Origin: Armatimonadota bacterium
Lineage (GTDB): Bacteria; Armatimonadota; DTGP01; JAHWJO01
Reading direction: 5' to 3'
NCBI GenBank assembly: GCA_019348365.1
Contig: JAHWJO010000253.1
Span: 1 to 6,882, forward strand
Length of the DNA: 6,882 bases
Every line of letters starts with the position of its first letter. Within the stretch, counting starts at the first letter, position 1. Under the pieces are notes generated by a model. It ran no database searches. It was not told where the DNA came from and was given only the letters and a program-made list of their open reading frames with translations. Positions 1 through 5,329 of this stretch are shown one piece after another. The translations under genes were made by a program, and so were the position numbers.

Positions 1-27
1 TTCTTTTGAAGAGAAGGATGGGCCTGT

Positions 28-76
28 AGTCGGCGCAGGCCGACTTTGCGCCCTTGTTGCCCGCGACTTGAGTCGC
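28..76. repeat. Pair of small hairpins (REP-like element)
   Basis: Two perfect short inverted repeats sit 17 bases apart. Positions 28-34 pair with 39-45 (AGTCGGC/GCCGACT, loop GCAG), and 63-68 pair with 71-76 (GCGACT/AGTCGC, two-base loop). The pair is bracketed by a direct repeat GGGCCTG at 20-26 and 78-84. The core GTCGGCG.AGGCCGAC recurs at 5115-5130. Paired hairpins repeated in noncoding DNA are typical of REP/BIME-like dispersed elements. A role as terminator of a gene left of the window is possible, but no T-run follows either stem. Confidence 0.55.
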
Positions 77-140
77 CGGGCCTGCACAATGAAATCACCC
101 TAGTCTCAAAGGTGGGTCTCTCGCACAAACGCCAGGCATG

Positions 141-149
141 TGAGATAAT
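141..149 (+). promoter_or_regulatory. Possible extended -10 promoter for the fusion gene
   Basis: TGAGATAAT fits an extended -10 box (TGn followed by GATAAT, against TATAAT). It lies about 70 bases before the ATG at 222, in a stretch with no ORF I believe in. No convincing -35 hexamer is seen 16-18 bases upstream, which an extended -10 can tolerate. This is a consensus match only, and the promoter preferences of the host are unknown. Confidence 0.3.
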
Positions 150-221
150 AGGACTTGTAAACACCCACAATCGCCTCTTCCTTTTCCCAGCCAACCTCCA
201 GCTCGTAACCGATAACCAGCC

Positions 222-2702
222 ATGTATATTAAAACCAGTATTCTCGCGTTAACGCTCGCCCTCTTCACGGGACTCCTGTCCCCGCTCGCGCTCCGGGCGG
301 ACGACATCCCCGCCTCTCGAACCGGCGCGCCGCTCACCATCCTCCAGATCAACGACGTGTACGTCGCCGCCCCGCTCGAAGGCGGGAAAGTCGGGGGACT
401 GGCGCGGGTGGCCGCCCTGAAGAAACAGCTTTCCGGGCCGGGCCGGGCCGTAGTGGTCGTCCTCCCCGGCGACTTCCTCTCCCCCTCCGTCGCGTCCAGC
501 ATCTTCAAGGGCAAGCAGATGGTGGACGCGCTCAACGCCATGGGCCTCGACATCGCCACGCTGGGCAACCATGAGTTCGATTTCGGCGTGGACGTGATGA
601 AGGAGCGGATGAGGGAGGCGAAATGGACGTGGGTCGTCACCAACGTCCTCGACGAAGCCACGGGGAAGCCCGTCGGCGGGGCCGCGCCGTACCTCGTCCG
701 CGAGTACGGCCCGCTCAAGGTCGGCTACCTTGGCCTCTGCCTCACCGGCGAGGAGATCAGCAGGGACAAGCGGGTGGGGCTGAAGTTCACCGACCCGTTC
801 GAGGCGGCGGCGAACTACATCCCCATTCTCAAGCGCGAAGGCGCGAACGTCATCGTCGCGATCACCCACCTCGACTACGCCGATGACCGCCGCCTCGCCG
901 AGCGGTTCCCGGAGATCGACCTGATCCTCGGCGGTCACGAACACTTCCCCATCACCTCGATCACGAACCGAACGCTCATCACCAAGGCGGGCTCCGACGC
1001 GCGCTACGTCGCCCGGATCGATCTCAACCGCACCGGCCCGAACGCTTCTCTCGAACGGCATTACGAGCTGCTCCCCATCACCGATGCCCTCCCGGACGAC
1101 CCCGACACCGCGAAGGTCGTGGCGAGTTACGAAGAGAAGCTGAGCAAGGAGCTCGACCTGGCGGTGGGGACCACGAAGACCCCGCTCAACGCTGTAGCGG
1201 AATCCGTCCGGTCGCAGGAGAGCAACCTGGGCGGGCTCATGGCCGACGCCATGCGCGCGAACGTGAATGCCGATCTCGCGATCATGAACGCGGGGAGCAT
1301 CCGGAGCAACCGGGTCTACCCGCCCGGCACGCTCACCCGGCGGGACATCCTCGCCATGCACCCGTTCGGGGGAATCGTCACGGCCGTGGAGGCCACCGGC
1401 GCGACGGTGAAGGCCGCGCTGGAGCACGGCGTAAGCCGCCTCGGCGAGAGCGTGGGCCGGTTTCCCCAGGTCTCCGGCGTCGCGTTCCGGGTGGATCCGT
1501 CCGCACCGGCGGGAAACCGGGTGCGCGACGTTCGGGTGAACGGCCAGCCCCTCGACCCGAACCGGACCTACAAGGTGGCCCTGACGGATTACATGCTCAA
1601 GGGCGGCGACGGCTACACGATGTTCGAGGGCGGTAAAGTGCAGGTGGGACCGGAGCAGGGCGACCTCATCATCACGAGCGTGGAGAACCTCGTCCGCGCC
1701 CGGAAGGAGATCGCGCCGCAGGTGGAGGGCCGGATCGCCTTTGCCGGGGCGGTGGAGCCGAAGGCCGCCAAACGGCCCGTGATCCTCGACACCGACATGG
1801 GGATCGACAGCGTCATCGGGATGCTCTACCTCCTCAAAGCGCCGGAGGTGGACGTGCAGGCCATCACCGTCTCCCACGGGATCGCGGACGTGAAGGCCGG
1901 GGCGCAGAACGCCCTCCGCATCCTGGAGCTGACGGGCAACAAGACGATCCCCGTCGCGGTCGGCCCGCCGAAGCCGCTGGTGGGGGCGCGGGAGTTCCCC
2001 TCCTTCTGGAAGGAGCAGGCGAACACCCTTGGCGGCGCGAAGCTGCCCCCGACCACCTCCCGCCTTAGGAACGAGTCCGCGCCCGACCTGATCCTTGAAA
2101 CGCTGGCGAAGAGCAGCGATCCCGTGACCCTCGTGGCGATGGGGCCGCTCACCAACCTCGCCCTCGCGCTGCAGAAACAACCCGACGCCGTGAAGAAGAT
2201 CCGGGAAGTGATCGTCATGGGCGGCGCGGTGAAAGTCCCCGGCAACGTGGACAAGCCGTTCGTGGGGATCCGGAACAGCGCGGCGGAATGGAACTTCTAC
2301 CTCGACCCGCAGGCGGCGCAGGCCGTCTTCCAATCCGGAGCGCCGATCCGCCTGCTCCCACTCGACGCTTCCGGCTCGATCCCGGTGACGCCGGAGTTCG
2401 TGGAGCGGATCCGCAAGGCCCCCCGCGATCAAACGTCGAACCTACTCCTGGCGCTCCTCGACGCGGTGGAGGACAGCATCACCGGCGGGTTCTACTACTT
2501 CTGGGACGCGCTGGCGGCGGTGGTGGCCGCGCGGCCCGACGTGATCGGCAGCCACGAGGCCCGGCTGGAGGTCGTCACAACGGACGGCCCGGCGCTGGGG
2601 CAGACGAAGGAAGTCGCCGAGGGCGGGACGCGGGTGCGGGTCGGGGAGGAGATCAACCGCGAAGCCTTTGAAGAGGACCTGCTGAAAACGATCCTGCAAT
2701 AA
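222..2702 (+). CDS. Secreted 5'-nucleotidase/nucleoside hydrolase fusion protein
   Basis: This 826-residue protein joins two enzymes. Residues 1-26 look like a signal peptide (Lys4, hydrophobic core, cleavage near LALRA/DD), so it probably acts in the periplasm or outside the cell. Residues about 38-245 are a UshA-type metallophosphatase: D45, PGD with D84, GNHE with N116 and H117, H216, and GGHEH with H239 and H241. The usual His of the NDxH motif is Tyr47. Residues about 313-475 are the 5'-nucleotidase C-terminal domain (SNLGG, NAGSIR 356-361, FPQVSG 414-419, GGDGY 461-465). After a short linker, 518-826 is a full-length inosine-uridine-type nucleoside hydrolase: DTDMGIDS 523-530, GPLTN 641-645, MGGA 666-669, AEWN 688-691 and FWD 760-762. 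By family knowledge the halves would convert nucleotide to nucleoside plus phosphate, then to base plus ribose. Ser530 replaces a calcium-binding Asp and Trp761 a catalytic His, so the second activity is uncertain. The frame is unbroken. No clear Shine-Dalgarno precedes ATG 222; that start is chosen because it begins the signal peptide. Confidence 0.93.
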   Translation: MYIKTSILALTLALFTGLLSPLALRADDIPASRTGAPLTILQINDVYVAAPLEGGKVGGLARVAALKKQLSGPGRAVVVVLPGDFLSPSVASSIFKGKQMVDALNAMGLDIATLGNHEFDFGVDVMKERMREAKWTWVVTNVLDEATGKPVGGAAPYLVREYGPLKVGYLGLCLTGEEISRDKRVGLKFTDPFEAAANYIPILKREGANVIVAITHLDYADDRRLAERFPEIDLILGGHEHFPITSITNRTLITKAGSDARYVARIDLNRTGPNASLERHYELLPITDALPDDPDTAKVVASYEEKLSKELDLAVGTTKTPLNAVAESVRSQESNLGGLMADAMRANVNADLAIMNAGSIRSNRVYPPGTLTRRDILAMHPFGGIVTAVEATGATVKAALEHGVSRLGESVGRFPQVSGVAFRVDPSAPAGNRVRDVRVNGQPLDPNRTYKVALTDYMLKGGDGYTMFEGGKVQVGPEQGDLIITSVENLVRARKEIAPQVEGRIAFAGAVEPKAAKRPVILDTDMGIDSVIGMLYLLKAPEVDVQAITVSHGIADVKAGAQNALRILELTGNKTIPVAVGPPKPLVGAREFPSFWKEQANTLGGAKLPPTTSRLRNESAPDLILETLAKSSDPVTLVAMGPLTNLALALQKQPDAVKKIREVIVMGGAVKVPGNVDKPFVGIRNSAAEWNFYLDPQAAQAVFQSGAPIRLLPLDASGSIPVTPEFVERIRKAPRDQTSNLLLALLDAVEDSITGGFYYFWDALAAVVAARPDVIGSHEARLEVVTTDGPALGQTKEVAEGGTRVRVGEEINREAFEEDLLKTILQ

Positions 2703-2709
2703 AAAACAC

Positions 2710-2956
2710 TTACCGCAGAGACGCGGAGGCGCAGAGAACCCCTAACTTCTGAGGGGGTGAAAAGGTGAAGAGGTGATTGGGTGAGGGGGTTCAAGGGTTA
2801 TCCGCGTGTAACGGCGTGTATCTGCGGTTCATTAGAGCTTTATCTGTGTTCTTCCACGTCTATTGGAAGTACGGAGAAGGTTCACCCTGTCACCTCTTCA
2901 CCTTTTCACCCCCTCAGAAGTTAGGGGTTCTCTGCGCCTCCGCGTCTCTGCGGTGA
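2710..2956. repeat. Long inverted-repeat element, 75-bp arms, MITE-like
   Basis: Positions 2710-2784 pair with 2882-2956 at a constant register (sum 5666). Of the 75 pairs, I find one mismatch (2778/2888) and two G-T pairs (2711/2955 and 2777/2889). The stretch 2712-2776 against 2890-2954 is a perfect 65-bp match. The core 2785-2881 is unpaired and encodes nothing recognisable; it holds GCGTGTA twice, 10 bases apart (2804 and 2814). The inner part of each arm carries GGTGA (or TCACC) four times with an exact 8-bp period. AATAAAA lies on both sides (2698-2704 and 2956-2962) and may be a target duplication, although it is AT-only and sits five bases off the left arm. There is no transposase. 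If transcribed, the element would form a very stable hairpin between the fusion gene and the Spo0M-like gene and could stop transcription or block exonucleases. Confidence 0.9.
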
Positions 2957-2968
2957 ATAAAAGATGAG

Positions 2969-2973
2969 AAAGG
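2969..2973 (+). promoter_or_regulatory. Ribosome binding site of the Spo0M-like gene
   Basis: AAAGG lies nine bases before ATG 2983. It favours that start over the in-frame TTG at 2974, which would overlap the spacer and add only three residues. The site lies outside the inverted-repeat arm ending at 2956, so the hairpin should not hide it. Confidence 0.55.
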
Positions 2974-2982
2974 TTGAGAACG

Positions 2983-3741
2983 ATGGGATTATTCTCGAAA
3001 ATGGGCGCGGCGGTCGGGGTGGGGGCGGCCAGCGTGGACATCAGCATTCCCCACAGCGAATACCACTGGAGCGACACGATCCAGGGCACCCTCTTCGTCA
3101 AGGGCGGCACCACCGACCAGACCGCTTCCGAAATCAAGGTGAGCGTGCTGGAGGAGTGGGAGACCCGCGACAGCGAAGGAGACTCCGATTACCACCAGGA
3201 GCGCCACAACGAGCGGACCGTGGCGCGCGACGTGAGCATCCCGGCGGGAACGACCCAGGAGATCCCCTTCGAGGTGACCGTCCCCCACGCCGAGAATTTC
3301 GGTCACGATTGGTCGGTGAGTTCCCGTATCTGCGTGGCCCGCGCGGCGGACCGCCATGACAAGGTGCGCTTCAAGATGCTACCTCCGGTCGCGATCATGC
3401 GGGCGGCGGACGCGCTGAAGGCCATCGCCCCGTTTAAGCCGAAGCACTACATCAATAACAAGGGTACGGTCCATTACGACTTCGCCCCGCCGGAGGATAA
3501 AAAGGACACGCTCGACGGAGTCCTGCTGATGCTCCGCGAGGACGGGGACCAGGTGACGGGCGTCTTCGAGATCAACCCGCAGGAGCAGTCCATCGCCGAC
3601 CGGTTGAAGGCGCTGATGAAGAAGGACCGCGTGAAGCACGACGTGAGCTTCGACCGGAACGCGCTGCTCGAAGCTCCGGAAGGCGAGCCCCCCGTCGAGG
3701 TGGTCGAGAAGATGCGCGAGCTGCTCCAGCCCTATCTTTAG
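2983..3741 (+). CDS. Spo0M-like sporulation-control family protein
   Basis: The product has 252 residues, close to the roughly 258 of Bacillus subtilis Spo0M. The start matches the family pattern: a short FSK-type helix, then a glycine/alanine run ending in GAASVDISI (Spo0M proteins show GIGAAKVD-like starts), then the first arrestin-like beta sandwich with the typical GTLFVKGG (residues about 35-42). Basic, Pro-rich SIPAGTTQEIPFEVTVP (about 86-102) marks the family's second conserved block. The C-terminal part, including DGVLLMLREDGDQVTGVFEI, completes the fold. No signal peptide or membrane segment is visible, so it is probably cytoplasmic. In Bacillus the protein influences sporulation and cell shape, but the family is widespread in bacteria that do not sporulate, so sporulation here should not be inferred. 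The gene is fenced by two inverted-repeat elements and its TAG stop uses the first base of the second one, so it is probably a separate transcription unit. No functional link to its neighbours is apparent. Confidence 0.88.
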   Translation: MGLFSKMGAAVGVGAASVDISIPHSEYHWSDTIQGTLFVKGGTTDQTASEIKVSVLEEWETRDSEGDSDYHQERHNERTVARDVSIPAGTTQEIPFEVTVPHAENFGHDWSVSSRICVARAADRHDKVRFKMLPPVAIMRAADALKAIAPFKPKHYINNKGTVHYDFAPPEDKKDTLDGVLLMLREDGDQVTGVFEINPQEQSIADRLKALMKKDRVKHDVSFDRNALLEAPEGEPPVEVVEKMRELLQPYL

Positions 3742-3887
3742 GAAATTGGGGAGTTGGGGAGTCGGGAAATTGGGGAGTTGGGTATCTCCGTTCTGTTCAT
3801 CTCTGGCTTCGGAGTGCAGTCTACCCATCCCGATGCCGGTGGTCCCATTAACCCCCAATTTCCCGACTCCCCAACTCCCCAATTTCC
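3741..3887. repeat. Inverted-repeat element with perfect 35-bp octamer-built arms
   Basis: Positions 3741-3775 pair perfectly with 3853-3887 (sum 7628), leaving a 77-base core at 3776-3852. The left arm is a string of 8-bp units: GGGGAGTT 3748, GGGGAGTC 3756, GGGAAATT 3764, and a further GGGGAGTT at 3772 that runs out of the paired arm. The right arm holds the reverse complements (AATTTCCC 3857, GACTCCCC 3865, AACTCCCC 3873, AATTTCCC 3881). The element fills nearly the whole gap between two genes, from the stop codon of the Spo0M-like gene to seven bases before the oxidoreductase ribosome binding site. The core has no recognisable gene. Its sequence is unrelated to the element at 2710-2956, yet the layout is the same. 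Confidence 0.9.
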
Positions 3888-3893
3888 CAACGC

Positions 3894-3898
3894 AGGAG
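3894..3898 (+). promoter_or_regulatory. Ribosome binding site of the oxidoreductase gene
   Basis: AGGAG lies six bases before ATG 3905. It decides the start: the frame stays open upstream to a TTG at 3746, but the extra 53 codons only translate the octamer repeats and the element core. Confidence 0.8.
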
Positions 3899-3904
3899 TA
3901 CGGC

Positions 3905-5044
3905 ATGACCGAAAACCTTTCCCGCACCTACCGCCTGGGCATGATCGGTTACGGCGATTACGCCACGTTCCTCATCCAAACCTGGCGTTCGCTGCCGAAG
4001 GTGGAGATCGCCGCGATTGCCGGGCGGACGGAGGACGCGGTGAAGCAATCGGCGGAGGAGTTGGGCATCCCCAAATGCTACTCCGGTGAGGATTCGGCTG
4101 AGGAGTTGATCGCCGATCCCGATCTCGATATCGTGGTGATTGCGACTCCGCCGTTCACTCATGCCGAGATGGCGGAGCGGGCCCTCCGGGCGGGGAAACA
4201 CGTCCTCTGCGAGAAGCCCCTGGCGATAACGGCGGACGATGCCGGGCGGGTGTGCCGGGCCGTTAAAGAGACGGGGAACCGGCTCGCGATGGGGTTCGTG
4301 CTGCGCTACGACCCTCTCTTCGACCGGCTGAAGCGGCTCGTGGACGAGCGAGTCTTCGGGGAGCTGCACCGGATCGACTTCCAGAACTTCGCGGGGGATG
4401 AGGCCCTGCCGCCGGATCACTGGTTCTGGGACGTGTCAAAAAGCGGGGGCATCCTCGTCGAGCACGGGGTCCACTTCTTTGACATCTATACATGGCTCCT
4501 CGGCAGTGAGCCTCGTCGGATCACCGGCCATCGCACCGTTCGCCCCGGCACCGCGCAGGAAGACCGCGTCATGGCGACGGTGGAGTACGAGAACGGCGCG
4601 CTCGCGTCGTTCTACCACGCCTTCGACAAGCCCTCGCGGCTGGAGAAGACGACGGCGCGCCTCGCGTTCGACCGGGGATACATGGAGGTGGACGGATGGA
4701 TCGCACTGACCCTCGAATTCGATGCGGCGCTGGAGCCGGGCGACCGCGATCGACTCGGCGAGATCCTCCCCGGCTGGGTGCAGCAGGACGTGAAGCGATA
4801 TGCGGAGGCGGAGCGCCCCGCGCGCGGCGGCGGGAACGATTATTTACTGGAAGAACGAGTGAAGGGCTGCTGGACCCTGAGCGAGGACAAGCAGGCCGTG
4901 TATGAAGACTGCGCCCGCCGGGAGTTGGCCGACCTCCTCCAAGGAATCGATGACCCCAGCCATGCGATTCAGGCGGATGTGGAAGCCGGGCTGCGGAGCG
5001 TACGGATCGCGACGGCGGTCCCCCCTCCGGATACAGGTGAGTAA
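3905..5044 (+). CDS. Gfo/Idh/MocA family NAD(P)-dependent oxidoreductase
   Basis: The product has 379 residues. Residues 10-20 (RLGMIGYGDYA) form the first strand and glycine-rich loop of a Rossmann fold for NAD(P). IVVIATPPFTHAEMAERAL (76-94) and AGKHVLCEKPLA (96-107) are the hallmark blocks of the family, with Glu103-Lys104-Pro105 the active-site EKP. From about 130 comes the alpha/beta substrate domain, with SGGILVEHGVHFFDIYTWLLG (180-200) carrying the catalytic-type His190 and Asp193. The end (about 358-371, EAGLRSVRIATA) is the usual closing helix. Members oxidise or reduce sugars, inositols and similar polyols. The substrate here cannot be told from sequence. Residues about 271-320 form a long charged stretch that I cannot match to a named subfamily. 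No signal peptide is seen, so it is cytoplasmic. The gene is convergent with the enolase-superfamily gene, 285 bases away; both types occur in sugar-acid breakdown, so a shared pathway is possible but unproven. Confidence 0.93.
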   Translation: MTENLSRTYRLGMIGYGDYATFLIQTWRSLPKVEIAAIAGRTEDAVKQSAEELGIPKCYSGEDSAEELIADPDLDIVVIATPPFTHAEMAERALRAGKHVLCEKPLAITADDAGRVCRAVKETGNRLAMGFVLRYDPLFDRLKRLVDERVFGELHRIDFQNFAGDEALPPDHWFWDVSKSGGILVEHGVHFFDIYTWLLGSEPRRITGHRTVRPGTAQEDRVMATVEYENGALASFYHAFDKPSRLEKTTARLAFDRGYMEVDGWIALTLEFDAALEPGDRDRLGEILPGWVQQDVKRYAEAERPARGGGNDYLLEERVKGCWTLSEDKQAVYEDCARRELADLLQGIDDPSHAIQADVEAGLRSVRIATAVPPPDTGE

Positions 5045-5329
5045 TACCCCATGCAAAAAGTAATGAGCCCCTTGACGTCTGACAAGCTTGAGTTCTCTGT
5101 CGGGATTCAGGGGTGTCGGCGAAGGCCGACACTGGGTCGAAGGCCACTCAGCGGAGGACTTATGAACTTTGCTTAATTAAAATGGTCAGAGTTGAGCGTG
5201 GCGTGACCGCATTATTTAAGCAAAAACCATCAGTCCCACCGCTCATGGGCACTTGGCGCACTGCTCATCGTGTACAAGTAAACGAGCGTGCAATCAGAAG
5301 CAGGCCATTTCCCTTCCTAATAGCAGCTA
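5045..5329. other. Convergent intergenic gap without a recognisable gene
   Basis: This 285-base gap separates two genes that end facing each other. Its first part holds the GC-rich hairpin at 5113-5132. From about 5160 the DNA becomes clearly less GC-rich than the genes around it (for example TTAATTAA near 5174, TTATTTAAG near 5212). GCGGAGGACTTATG at 5150-5163 resembles a strong ribosome binding site with a start codon, but it opens only a four-codon frame. No stem followed by a T-run is seen that would end either gene. The stretch may be old insertion or gene debris, but I recognise no parent. Confidence 0.5.
5113..5132. repeat. GC-rich hairpin sharing its core with the one near position 35
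   Basis: GTGTCGGC (5113-5120) pairs perfectly with GCCGACAC (5125-5132) across a GAAG loop. The inner 16 bases differ from 29-44 by a single loop base (GAAG against GCAG). Lying between convergent genes and recurring in a second gap, it resembles a dispersed REP-type element. It could slow transcription from either side, but neither strand shows the T-run of an intrinsic terminator. Confidence 0.6.

Noticed and set aside
249..2432. 727-codon open frame on the minus strand
   Set aside because: It lies wholly antisense to the fusion gene, shows no recognisable domain, and has Arg/His-rich content typical of the complement of GC-rich codons.
2710..2956. Terminal inverted repeats of an insertion sequence
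   Set aside because: The core of about 97 bases is far too short for a transposase, so at most this is a nonautonomous element.
2964..3359. 131-codon open frame starting at ATG 2964
   Set aside because: It runs in another frame through the well-supported Spo0M-like gene and gives Gly/Arg-rich sequence without a motif.
3741..3887. CRISPR-like array suggested by regular short repeats
   Set aside because: The 8-bp units are directly tandem with no spacers and too short for CRISPR repeats, and no cas gene is present.
3746..3904. 53-codon N-terminal extension of the oxidoreductase from a TTG
   Set aside because: It translates only the octamer repeats and element core. AGGAG precedes ATG 3905 and the Rossmann fold begins right after it.
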